Shown here: piece after piece, positions 1 through 9,702 of the stretch
Layout of the letters: every line of letters starts with the position of its first letter
How positions within the stretch are numbered: position 1 is the first letter of the stretch
Origin: Collybiopsis luxurians FD-317 M1
Taxonomy: Eukaryota > Basidiomycota > Agaricomycetes > Agaricales > Omphalotaceae
DNA: 13,257 nucleotides
Reading direction: 5' to 3'
Assembly: GCA_000827265.1 (NCBI GenBank)
Contig: KN834784.1
Coordinates: 1 to 13,257 of the forward strand
Notes under the pieces: generated by a model
Told to the model about the DNA's origin: nothing
The model's database searches: none
What the model saw: the letters and a program-made list of their open reading frames with translations, nothing else
Program-made: the position numbers and the translations under genes

Positions 1-1392
1 TACTTTCCCAGTCGGTTGCCCCACGCAGTTGTCTCTTGCCTACTCAACCCCAATGTTTTTCTTCTCGCCCATTTCAGCTCTTTACATTGACATGTGTACG
101 CCATTCTTCAGTTCATTCGCGTCTCCGTCGACCTACTCGCTTGTGTTTTTCGATGACGACGAGCCTTCCACAAAATGTTACGGTAGTGATAGCCCTGATG
201 GTGCTACTTGCGGTGCTTGTGGCTGGACCAACGCCCATGCACCCAACTGCCCTTTCAAGTCCTAAATAATGAAATGTCAGGTAGGTCATAGTGACTGTTT
301 GTTTTGGACTAAAACGAATTTGACGCCATTTTCTCCATCCAGTTTTGGCTTTCCCATGCTCATCCTGATTCCCGGCGCTGCTTTGTAATTTGGTTTTCCA
401 TTCCTTGGGTGTCACTGGGTCATCGTTGCTTCGCTTTGTTCGTTTGATGGACTATTTATGACCTGCTTTTGTCTTTTGCTTCAAGAGGGAAGTTGGATGA
501 AGAGGGAAAAGGGACAGGAAAGAAGACGCAAAGGAAGGAAGAGAAGGCGATAATTGTTTCTATTTTACATAGGACATCATTTCCTGCCTTATATTCTTGT
601 CAATTCAAACTTTCTATTCGCCGCTGCTCTTCTTCGAAGTTTTTGGATCATATATTCCAATTGAATACCAGTTCGAGCATTGTTCTAAGGATCCTCTCCT
701 CTAAAACCGTATACGCAATCACTTAATTTAGAACTTGCTATAGCAAGATGATTTGTATAATATCATTCTTCTTAGTTGCACAGATACTCACATTTCCTGC
801 CTTGTCTTTTCCCTATCGTGCCAAATCTGAAACATGAATCATCTAATCTGGTAGCAGTATATGTCATTGGTTAAAGCCGGAAATATAACTCACTTCCAAT
901 TGGATGCTCACTGATTGGAGTATCGGGTGATGGCTGTCACCTCTTTTTTTTTGTTGTTAGTTTCACGCCGCAACATTGATTCTTCTATGTTATTGAATAT
1001 CGAGTGTTCGCAGATACAACAACACTGCAGATCAGTGCTTTCATATCTGATGAAAAGACTTATAGTAGACATATAAAATAAAAAATTGAAATTTCAGGCT
1101 CCCGGTAATTTTTCTCCCAGTTCTCGTATTGTGCACTGTAAGCGGTAGCTGGAATGCGCTTATCCATTAGCAACCTCGTTGATCACCTTGCTTGCAAGGT
1201 CTATTCCACACCAGTAAATTACATTTTGATAGGATCATTTCTCACATATTCAATTGTGTTTTCGGTTCAAAAGCAAATAGATGCTCAGCCCGATATTTTG
1301 GTGCTTAATATTAATCAAACCGTCTTCACTTCCTTCATCATCATCATAGACATCCACTTAATTCTTCTTCTTTCTTCTTCTTCATATGTGCC
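1..1392. other. No assignable gene; pyrimidine-rich tract near its end
   Basis: Short overlapping frames only. One plus-strand frame ending at 265 closes with a cysteine-rich stretch (CYGSDSPDGATCGACGW) behind possible acceptors at 76 and 113, so it could be the last exon of a gene starting left of the window; the support is weak. Positions 700-1140 are AT-rich with no coding signal. About 1360-1383 is a TTC-rich run that could serve as the pyrimidine tract of an acceptor for the candidate gene that follows. Confidence 0.4.
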
Positions 1393-1906
1393 AAGAAACT
1401 GAGGAGCAAAAGGACCAATGTAGAGAGTGAAACCAAGGCTATCAAGAAAGGAATAAAGCAGAGTAAGTTTGTTGACATCATTACGTGCTCAACCTGGATC
1501 ACCTAAAAGATTGTTCTGAAAGTCCCGTGAAATGGGCAGGAATTTTAGAACAGAAGAAGATTTCAGAGAGGAACAGGAGGTAAGTAATACCGCTCTTACA
1601 CATCTTTATCCAGCTGAACATTGTACTTAGAGCAAGAAAGAATGCCGAATGCTTGCAATCTGAAGCCAGTGGCAGCGGTCCGGTCAGAAATGATATTTTA
1701 CGAAGAAGAACATCTTTAGTCATCATTTCTAATCAGCGCCAACAATTGATCTGGTCAGCGACGTTGTTGGAAAGCAGATACATCCATCAGCTGCCCTTCA
1801 AAAATGGCCTAATGGTTGGGTAACACCCTTACCAATGCTTGTGCAAAGCTTCAATGGTCAAGACGTCAACATTCTCAATAGAGTGAGTGTAAACTGTCAT
1901 CAATCA
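1393..1906 (+). CDS. Possible spliced gene, three or more exons, unrecognised
   Basis: Two good short introns lie in series: 1463-1509 (GTAAGT...AAAAG, 47 nt) and 1580-1630 (GTAAGT...CTGAAC...ACTTAG, 51 nt). The 70-nt exon between them is open in only one frame, and that frame joins in phase to open frames on both sides, giving lysine- and arginine-rich sequence with ETKAIKKGIKQ, VKWAGILEQKK and ARKNAECLQSEAS. From about 1733 a second frame (GKQIHPSAALQKWPNGW, then VQSFNGQDVNIL) looks more protein-like than the first. Switching to it needs an intron with a poor donor (GTCCGG at 1678) or a frameshift. A GTGAGT at 1883 could be the next donor. The start is not identified. Confidence 0.35.
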
Positions 1907-3063
1907 TGAATAATCTGTTGCTTGGTGCTCATCAACGGAACCATCTCCAGTGCGCAAGCAAGGTTTCGCCCACGTGAGTGGAGCCTTTATTATATTTAAT
2001 CCGCGTTATAATAAAGCTGAACGTTATCCGACTCTCATTTATTGTGGACTCGATATTTTAAGGAAAAGAAAAAAAAAATGTCGTTCATTCTCTGTACAAA
2101 TCCACCAATCTGGATTTCTGGGATTTCCTATGCTCTTGCCATTGGTGATACTTTGCAAGCAAAGGCATATGCGCACTTAAATGGGCATGAATCCACCTAT
2201 GTCCGCTAAGGACATAACTTTTTAAGAATAGCTTTATCATCATCCAGCATTATGAAGCTTTTTTTCGGTCTTCACATACATCACATTCAACGTCGAAATC
2301 CTCTCAAGGTTGTAACTGCTACTTCTTTATACCTATGTTGCTCATCATGGCGCAACACTATCTCGATGTCGACCGCATACACAAAATGCATGAGCGATGG
2401 CACAATCAATGCACTCGGGGCTAAGTAATATGGTAGTACGGTCGAGGGATCAAGGTATTTATTGGGTTGACGGTGATCAAACTACATCCTTCACACTAAA
2501 CTTAACCTCTCGTCCTCATCCCCTTACTCCTCGCATTGGCATACCCTTTACCGACAACAAAGGGGGGAGATCCCTGCTGCTCCTACTAGTCTTTTTCCAG
2601 TCGCTGCAAGACATATCGTCCACGATAATCGATCCAACCAGCTGGATTGGATTGCGCCGCTCATCCGATGACGATCGATGGTTGTTGATCAAGCCTAAAG
2701 TAGTTTCGCTCGTCGTTGGGGGTTTGTCGTCCTTGGTGAAAGTTCGGGGTTTACTGGGATATCACTGACAGATGGACAGTGGAGTTGGATGGTAATATTT
2801 CCCGGAGACAACAAGAGGATATCGATACATCGAGGAAAAGACTGAAAGGAAAGGAGAGGGTGGGCGGGCGGAAAGCATCTGTATATTGCAGCTCAATATA
2901 CAGATGCGAATAACGGTCGAAGGAGAATAAAGGGCTTACCTCCTTTCCATGCAACCCCGCTCAATAAGCCCATGTTTCTTCTATCTATAGCCTTCGGTTC
3001 TTGTCTTCCCTACCTTCTCTCCATGTTTCTCGTTCCCCAGATGTCGTCCACCCCAAGCCCTGA
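1907..3063. other. No resolved gene
   Basis: A 43-codon plus-strand frame from ATG 2078 to TAA 2209 (TNPPIWISGISYALAIGD) looks protein-like and could be a further exon of the 1.4-1.9 kb candidate, but I could not link it. The 2397-2768 frame has no recognisable content. Apart from the hairpin at 2875-2907 nothing else is supported. Confidence 0.4.
2875..2907. repeat. Perfect inverted repeat, 14-bp arms, 5-nt loop
   Basis: GCATCTGTATATTG at 2875-2888 is followed by CAGCT and then its exact reverse complement at 2894-2907. Transcribed from either strand it would form a stable hairpin. It lies in sequence with no assigned gene, and no TIR-type target duplication is obvious around it. Confidence 0.9.
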
Positions 3064-3420
3064 GTTGACAACGCGTTGCTCCGACTCCTCCATTGGGGTG
3101 ATGCTGTTGACAGACTCGGAAGCAATGCTAGTAGAGTGGCAGGATGGATACGAATGTTGGACACAACCGACGGGACTCAACGAAGTAGCACCAATGGGCT
3201 GAGTTCCATCTTAGCACTCTGCAACCACGACGAGAAGAGCAGAGACATTGTATTTGTGGCTCAGTCCCCCGGACCTGTAAGGGAGCTAGACGTGAACGGG
3301 TCTGCTGGTGTGAGTGTCGAGGATAAGGTAGGGAGGAACGGGAGGATGTGTGTCGTGCATGAGCCGGTTATTAACAATGAGCCAATTTCATCAGAGGCGG
3401 CGGCGACGGAGCTAACAAAG
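3064..3420 (+). CDS. Possible exon of an unrecognised gene, ending at a splice donor
   Basis: An open frame of 119 codons ends at AAG|GTAAGA (donor at 3421). Its last two thirds look coding, with mixed composition and G or C in many third positions (DIVFVAQSPGPVRELDVNG, then MCVVHEPVINNEPISSE). Splicing to CTCCAG at about 3461 would add PLARIEVSSKRNKE and a stop. An alternative ATG frame starts just after the acceptor-like TTCCCCAG at 3033-3040 (MSSTPSPELTTRCSDSS) and runs to 3202, overlapping this one, so the 5' structure is undecided. No family recognised. Confidence 0.3.
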
Positions 3421-3898
3421 GTAAGAATTTAGACTCTCGGTCGTCTTTCCTGTACTCCAGCCTTTGGCTAGAATAGAAGTGTCAAGTAAAAGAAACAAAG
3501 AGTGACTCGGAGTAGGAGCGACAAGCCTGGATTTCCACTAGGATTGTGAGGGAAAAAGGATATTGGGAAGAGAAAGAGCCAGGTTTCATGTTCCCATCCA
3601 AGCCAAATTTTGGGGAGAATTTTGACCAAAAGTAAACCCAAAGGAAAATTCTGCGGAGCCGTGCATTGGTTTACGCTGCTTCAACAAGATCAAGAAAGGT
3701 AGAACGATGGACCAGCCGCGCAGACTCACTTGCATGGCTCGCAACTCCGCTTCAACCGACAAGATTTATCATATAGGACTCCGAATGTTGCCCACAAAGA
3801 TTTCCAACCACTCATCAGTAGTATAATGCCGTTCAGGTGTATCGCTGAATGGCCCGCTCTCTTTGTGCAGACAGTCTCCCCGACGGACTTCAAAGGAA
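3421..3898. other. No resolved gene between two plus-strand candidates
   Basis: It begins with the donor GTAAGA. A possible 50-nt intron, GTATAA (3821) to GTGCAG (3870), lies at its right end, but the phases do not connect the flanking frames. The remainder shows no coding or structural signal. Confidence 0.4.
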
Positions 3899-4318
3899 AT
3901 GAGAAAGAGGATCCTTGACCATGCGCCGCATACTTGGCCGATGAGTGGTGGTGAAAGAAAAGCTGTGACGGAACGCTCGGAACGGAATATCTCGCAAGAG
4001 CAGAATCGACCAGCTGAATTTGCCAGTTGCCAGACTCCTCCTAGTCAAGATCACCACTTCGGTGACTTTTTTTGGGCCAGAAAAAATTACTGCAAGTAAA
4101 GCAATAATACGGAAATACCATACACTAATACATTTGTACATATCCAGCCGTAACTTAAGATACCCTCTCTCAACTCTCAACCACCCGACCGACAAAACGG
4201 ACTCGCGAAACCCAAAGTCCGGCCCAGCAATCGTTCATCAGAAGGGTCCATCAGCTACACCGTCCACTCCTACCTCACCATCACCGACCCAGTTCAGCTC
4301 ACGTGTCTTCCAGGCTTA
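3899..4318 (+). CDS. Possible two-exon small protein, unrecognised
   Basis: The frame from ATG 3899 (MRKRILDHAPHTWPMSGG) runs to 4095, where GTAAAG begins a 52-nt intron (4096-4147) with a good CACTAATAC branch site and ATCCAG acceptor. Joined in phase, the second exon stays open for 57 codons (RNLRYPLSTLNHP, then a Ser/Thr/Pro-rich run) to TAG at 4316-4318, giving about 123 residues. The frame is also open upstream of 3899 to 3827, so the start may be earlier. Minus-strand frames of similar length overlap, including a neat short one from the ATG at about 4404 (MGSSSALAGLAGPLVFG), so strand and reality are both uncertain. Confidence 0.3.
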
Positions 4319-4605
4319 GTTAGGCACTGCCTGGCACTGCGCCGCTCGTGTCGTGCCAAAGACAAGGGGACCGGCGAGGCCTGCGAGAGCGGATGAGGAG
4401 CCCATTTGGAACCTAAACCAACTCTATTACTAGTAGTGCTGCTGACGTGGGCGCAGTTGAACGGGTGTTCAAGATGGGGTGGAGACTGGAGACTGGACAA
4501 AGAAGGAAGAACGACACAGCCGTTCCTTCAAGCCACCTTCTTCCAGCACTAAACGCAGCCGCAGAGACGACCAACGCCACTCAAGTCTTTCCTCCTGCTG
4601 TATCC

Positions 4606-5117
4606 TCACTTTCTAGGTTTCCATTGATTCCCGGCCGCACCTGCTCCACCAAAGCAGACAAAGAAGACGCCGTCACCGTTGTAGACGTCGGATGACGAAA
4701 TTAAAGCGATCATTGACGAAGACGACAGTACGGGATATACGAATAACGCGAGAGGCTGTATTAGCCTCCGCATCCACTTCGACACTGCCTGCTGCCGCTC
4801 AAATTGCGCAGAATAGCATCTGTGCGCCAGTTCGTGGGACCGGAAAAGTGGGGTAGGGGAAGGGATGATGGCAGTTGGTGTGCCAGTGGGTAGGAGTCGT
4901 GGTCGTAGTTGTGAGATGCGGAGAAGTTTTAGAAGGGGCGAGTGGATATCGATTGGGTTCTTCAGTTCCCGCCCTGACAATGATCTACCGGCGAGTGCCT
5001 TTTGAAGGAATAGATGATAGATCGGTCCATCCGCGACCACGGGAATACGAGGTGAGTAAGCAGGGTGTCCTCCATCCTTGAAGGTAATATTAGGTCGGAT
5101 GTAGACGACATCGTTGA
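4606..5117 (-). CDS. Candidate exon of an unrecognised minus-strand gene
   Basis: Reading leftwards, an acceptor-like TTTCCTTAG ends at 5118 and is followed by an open frame of about 170 codons to a TAG or TAA-type stop at 4606. It opens with DVVYIRPNITFKDGG and, after 15 more codons, DGPIYH. The main evidence for coding is the degenerate second copy at about 5434-5343, which keeps the same frame: in VY.xPNITF and DGPI the two copies differ mostly by third-position transitions. The later part (proline-, leucine- and serine-rich, ending FFVCFGGAGAAGNQWKP) has no such support and may include an intron or run past the true exon end. I do not recognise the family. Shorter plus-strand frames overlap it. 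Confidence 0.35.
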
Positions 5118-5342
5118 CTAAGGAAAGGGATATGAGACGATTTTGGAAAATAAAACAACAGCTTTGGCGCTCTATATCCTTCCAACGGCAACGCTCAAGC
5201 TACGGAAGATGGTAGGGCAAAACCATGTGGGTGAAGGGGTGGATTGTAGGGATGGAGCCTGTTAGTGGGTGAACCAGTGGATACGCGTGGTATGCGGAAG
5301 TGGAGATTGGGATGACTTGGCGGTTGACTTCTTTGGTTTATT

Positions 5343-5434
5343 GCCCTTTGCAGGAATAGGCCCGTCGAGTATGGATAAATGGACTACAATTCCACAGTTG
5401 AAAGTGATATTGGGTCAGACGTAAACATAGTAGC
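5343..5434 (-). pseudogene. Degenerate upstream copy of the 5117 exon start
   Basis: An acceptor-like TTTCCTCAG ends at 5435. The following 92 nt resemble the start of the exon at 5117. In the 27-nt core (5424-5398 against 5104-5078) there are six differences, all transitions, and the frame reads VYV, stop, PNITF against VYIRPNITF. The DGPI block (5366-5355 against 5031-5020) is conserved with four synonymous changes. The spacing between blocks differs by exactly five codons. The TGA at 5417-5415 replaces CGA, so this copy is broken unless the frame is entered differently. Confidence 0.4.
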
Positions 5435-6465
5435 CTGAGGAAATCAAAGCGTTAGAACCAAAACAAGGGAATGAAGGGTGAAAATTTTTAATCTAGGGAC
5501 AGTAAAGCGGACTTGGGGTACATCGAACTCACCTAGAACTAAGCCCTCAAATGCTAATGCGAACAGACTGCGATTTTGTTGCCTTCAACGGGAGGAGCAG
5601 AACGCTGGTAGTAGTAGAAGAAACGAGGCAAAGGGACAAAATTCCCTGGTCAACAGCTTTAGGAAACGGAACAGACAAAAGTATGTCAAGACCCACCTTG
5701 CTTGGAAAACATAAAACATAAATCAACAGTGGCAGCAGGATATAAAAAAAATGAGTTATCCAGGTAGCATTAAACGCTGCTCTCGTCGTGTTGGAGGGTA
5801 CGGAAGCCAAGAGCTTATTGGCCCAGAGCGTCGGCTATCCGCCCGGCCGTCCGGGGCCGTAATAGGCCTCGTACTCCTCCCGTAAGGGCGCGCTATTTTA
5901 CTCGTCCTGTCGTTCCCAAACTCACTGCGCACATTTACCTCATAAATTCAAAACACCCTTCTCATCATTGGATCCCGGCAGCCGGTGCCCAGGCTTGAAG
6001 GCTTCAGCAACAGTGACAGTTCAAATTCACACACACAACTCTGTTCCAATTCTGCGGGGGAAAAGGTAGACACACTTAGTTTCAGGAATCTCAATGCTAT
6101 GAATAATATCCCACATACTTACTCAGGCTTCCACTTCAGTTTTCCCTCACTCGGAGGCCTCATACTCACTAACAATTGTGATGTTGCGACAGTACCAGCT
6201 TAAATCGAAGCAGATTAGCATTCAATGCAGATTAGCAAGTTAAACTGTTGTTCTTACAATCCAGTACATATCTGTCCTCAGCGTTGAGTCTAAGATGATG
6301 TTGATAGTATTGTATAGTTTGATGTTTCGAGGCCAAGTTCAGCCAATGTGATTAGGAGTGCATGGAATGGAATGGAATGCTGAGTTTCTGCTCTGACAAT
6401 TCTGTGCCTTATCCAAGGCAGGCAATGTTGAATTGATCTGATTTTTGCAATTTATACAATTTTAG
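5435..6465. other. No resolved gene; GC-rich patch and change to AT-rich sequence
   Basis: About 5820-5890 is markedly GC-rich with several GGCC/CCGG motifs; after about 5940 the sequence is AT-rich. A minus-strand intron-like stretch of about 71 nt (GTAAGT to CCCCGCAG, near 6124-6054) lies within 6.0-6.2 kb, but the flanking frames stop quickly. GCAGATTAGCA occurs twice between 6208 and 6236. Confidence 0.4.
6363..6379. repeat. Short TGGAA tandem repeat
   Basis: Three perfect TGGAA units plus two bases. Too short to suggest a function. Confidence 0.8.
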
Positions 6466-6708
6466 TTAGTTTTCATTACTTATCCTGATGATCCAGGATC
6501 CACAAGGTATGTAATTTGTTCCAATTACTGAAAAGGGCACAAGTCCTGCCACACATTAGTGTTGGCCCATTTTGCATCAAGTGTATTCCAATGATTGCAC
6601 TTCTTCGTTCAGCTCACCAGCAATGGAGAACCTCTCAAAATTTGTGAAGCTGCACCCAATGCCTTTGTGATCCCAGATAGAATCAGAGAAAAACTTCTTG
6701 CATGGTAA
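6466..6708 (+). pseudogene. Traces of a spliced coding sequence, unrecognised
   Basis: An acceptor-like ATACAATTTTAG ends at 6465. The next 41 nt read VFITYPDDPGST and end at AAG|GTATGT, which opens a 53-nt intron (6507-6559) with a TTACTGA branch-like site and ATTAG end. After it the frame continues VGPFCIK. A 40-nt intron (6581-6620) would then lead into NGEPLKICEAAPNAFVIP and DRIREKLLAW, which reads like real protein. GTAAAA overlaps the stop at 6706. The exons are tiny and the second intron is short with a weak donor. It may be a fragment or an old relic. Confidence 0.25.
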
Positions 6709-7455
6709 AAATTCAGTATCCTTGCGCTATCAAATTTTCAGCTCCCCCAATATATAGTGTATTTGTAGACAAACCGATCCGGCGCTTGCCTGCTACACTA
6801 CAAGGTAGATTTATGAACTGTTACCAGTTCATAACCCGGATCGTATATATGGACTACAACGGGGTAATGTGTAGTCGTAAATGAGCACGTTTACAGTATT
6901 ACATCTAAAGATCAATATGTTCTGATGCCACTGCAATGATCAAATGTACAATCTGGGCTGAACTTAGCTTCAAAACTATACAGTATTTTTCAGCCACTCT
7001 GCATAACAACTCAAGTACTGTAGTGTCATAACCATAACTTTACATAACACATAACACCGAACCTTGAAGTTAGCCATTTCTTAAATTGTAATGCGTACCG
7101 TGTAGGGTAGAAATTTAAATGAATGAATTTTGAACAATGAACTTCTGCCATTCAAAATTTTCGTCTGCATAACGTGTAACATGAGCATTTGAATTTGTGT
7201 TTTTGCAAATTCAACGAATAGCACATCACGCCAAATAAAGTTACGGTCTAAACGCTACAGTATGCTTCTTTATACATACACTCCAGTAAATACTCCGTAG
7301 TTACCATGATATATCATCCGTCCCTGTACTCATTCCCCCATGTTTAGGTCCCTCCTATACTGAGTTATATGAATTGTGGCTGGTTATACTTACTTTTCTG
7401 TTCAACCATTATGATCCCATCCAATTATTCTCCATTATCTTCCCGCTGAGAGCCT
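6709..7455. other. AT-rich, no gene seen; 3' flank of the DUF6533-type gene
   Basis: Stops are frequent in all frames apart from a 60-codon frame ending at 6884 that has no recognisable content. It includes the 6811-6834 hairpin and should contain the 3' UTR and polyadenylation site of the leftward DUF6533-type gene. Confidence 0.5.
6811..6834. repeat. Perfect inverted repeat, 10-bp arms, 4-nt loop
   Basis: TTATGAACTG (6811-6820), loop TTAC, then CAGTTCATAA (6825-6834). AT-rich surroundings make such repeats more likely by chance than in GC-balanced sequence; no function is assigned. Confidence 0.85.
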
Positions 7456-9134
7456 TCAGTAGCAAAATGCATGCTCGAGTACTGAGATCCACCAGTAGTT
7501 TCGAATATCATGGGCTTCAGCGGTCATTTCAGCAGTATAAAAATTGTGCAAATTGAGCGTCAGTCTGCTGATGAGAATATTTGGCAAGCTTCAAAAATCC
7601 AGATTCAATGATAGGCCGTTATCGAGTTTCTCTAAAATAGTCAACTTACACATTGAAAAATGGTATCATGACTTCAAAGAATGTTGTGCTCTTTATACTT
7701 GAATTAGCAGTGAAACAAATCAAGTATACTCAATATGAGACTGAGTTGTTCACATACAGTGGTATTTTTGGATAAGTTCACCTAAAAATATTCAAGGTTT
7801 AATGGCAAGGCATATGAGTCACGCTTCTTGAAACATACCAGATTGATAATGACAGTGAGAATTCCCAAAACTAACATAATTCTGCAACACCTTGAGAAAA
7901 GACCTGGACCAATTTAGTTTGCAATACACACAGGAAATAAAGAGAGCCTTGAGTCAATTTGTAAGATCTATTTTTGCAGTGGAACATAAATATCATAATC
8001 GACCTACCATCTTGAAGAATTAGATGTGCAATACTGGCTTCATCAAGCTTGCTTATCTCAAGAGCATGATATAAGGTCTTCCTTAGTGTCAATGTAAAAA
8101 TGAAGACATCAAATGCCAATGCATTAAATGTTATCCGGGTTTGCACTGAAATTCTCTGAACTTTAGGAGCTCTTATGTGATAATCTTGCTGGAAAACCCC
8201 TACATCTTGAAGAATTAGTATATGATAGGGATTGGTATATGTCAATTTTTATTCAGAGTCAAACTATATGCACCACTTACTTTTCAAATACACCAATATT
8301 ATAGATTTGAATTTTACACCTCGAAATGTCTTCCAAGAGGGTCCCAGTCAAGGAACCACCGCGAGTCAAAAATGTAACCTAAATTGCGAATGTCAGTGAC
8401 TGGAAATGTTCCTTTGAAGGCTGAGCCACATAATGAATAACTTTCCTGTAGCAAATCCAAGATGAATCTGCAAGATATACAAAGAACAGATGTAGCTAAT
8501 ATAATCTTATTTTTGTCATAAATTGTGTATATTCTGAAAGCAAAAAGCCCTAAGAAACAAGTTCAATCGAATAAAGTAGATTCAAACATGGTGTTTGTAC
8601 CATTGGTTGAAACAAGGGCAACACTTTCTAAGAACTTCTCCGCCCATACAAGCGTCTGGCATCTGCAACTAAAATAGCAATAATTATCGGACAAATTTTA
8701 TAATATCTCACTGCTTGTCTATACTCTGACCAGGCAAATTGCAAATCAATTTGACCCAAAGAGCGATCAAAAAGCTATATCTGTTAAACAGAAAAGCGAT
8801 TGACACCCTTGAGGGTCTCCGCAGCCACATCATTTGTATTTCCGTAGACAGTGTTTCTAGATAATCCGCCATCCAGAGTGCTACAAATTTGGAGATATGT
8901 TGATTCCAGGAGGACATACAGATACTGATATGACTATACTTGCTGCAGCCATTGTGGCATAGTTATTCGCTGTCCTAGAAATACAACCAAATTAAGTGCA
9001 ATGAGTAAAAGTAAACCTGGTCCAGAGCTGGATTGAATAAACCAAATTACTAGTTTCTGCAAAATTGCTACATCCATTTCTTCTCGAGGCCAGGAGTTGC
9101 GAAGGAAGAATTATGACAATAACTTACCTGGCAT
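7456..9134 (-). CDS. DUF6533-type fungal multi-pass membrane protein, about 12 exons
   Basis: No long ORF shows this gene; it appears on joining exons across GT-AG introns. Supported exons: 9134-9128 (ATG), 9056-9017, 8974-8940, 8880-8712, 8662-8601, 8549 to about 8480, an exon ending at 8008, then 7947-7932, 7881-7839, 7781-7758, 7690-7650 and 7588-7456 (TGA). Phases agree at all these junctions. The product follows the fungal DUF6533 pattern: NNYATMAAATLWMADYLETL, then EIQMMW and FLFNRY; FAFRIYTIYDKNKIIL; FNALAFDVFIFTLTL; LILQDGSLYFLIMLVLGI; and the closing ILISRLTLNL. The hydrophobic blocks predict several membrane helices. The biochemical role of the family is unknown to me. About 8480-8180 could not be joined cleanly: two frames compete, so a frameshift (pseudogene) or a missed exon is possible. 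Intron 2 has a weak donor (GTTTAC). Confidence 0.75.
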
Positions 9135-9699
9135 TGTACTTAAATACTGCTGCTTACGTGGAACTTGAGGATTGGTTACTGAATGTCAGGCAGTAGTTCA
9201 AGAGATATCCCGTTGATACATGATGAAAAGATCCGAGTAACAAGTGGCGAATGATATCTCTGAAAGATCTAGTATCACCGCGCACTATAAGCATTCTGCG
9301 CTTCATCTAACTGCAGTATTTGTTGTCGGGAAGTAAGTTTTAAGGTATCGGGTTGATGACACAGCACGGCCGGTCCTTTTTCTACCATAGCTTCCCTGTC
9401 CTATGTTATAAAAAAAAAAAACTCTCGAAGAAAGATCCTGTCTGTATTTGAGGACATTGATCAAGCTCACTGGACCTCACAAGACTGATTATTATGAAGG
9501 GAGGAGATCTCGGACAATATTGGTGGGTGTTCGTCGTCAACAATGTTGTGGGAGAGAAATTGAGTAGCGACCGAGAGTGCCATCATATATATGACATCCG
9601 GCAAGGCCTTGGCCTTTTAAGTTATAATGACCATAATACTGGCATGTGACAGCTGCATTTGCAGTGAATGGGCATTCCATCTTACGGCCGTTATGATCT
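9135..9699. other. Upstream region of the DUF6533-type gene; poly(A) run
   Basis: This is the presumed promoter side of the leftward gene starting at 9134. A run of twelve A at 9410-9421 follows TTAT, giving a TATAAAA-like box on the plus strand. About 85 bp to its right a 51-codon plus-strand frame (ATG 9494 to TGA 9649, MKGGDLGQYWWVFVVNN) begins; it has no recognisable relatives and is not called a gene. Confidence 0.4.
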
Positions 9700-9702
9700 T
9701 TA

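Noticed and set aside
113..415. 100-codon minus-strand ORF
   Set aside because: Irregular composition, no recognisable motif, and overlapping plus-strand frames of equal quality.
5280..5445. Possible multicopper oxidase (laccase) remnant on the minus strand
   Set aside because: GPIPAKGNK and TTRIHW loosely recall laccase motifs, but the spacing is wrong, the second histidine motif is broken and a stop follows; the likeness is too short to name a family.
5547..5810. Minus-strand ORF with a hydrophobic stretch, possible small membrane protein
   Set aside because: Hydrophobicity can follow from T-rich codons in this composition; no start context, splice support or family pattern.
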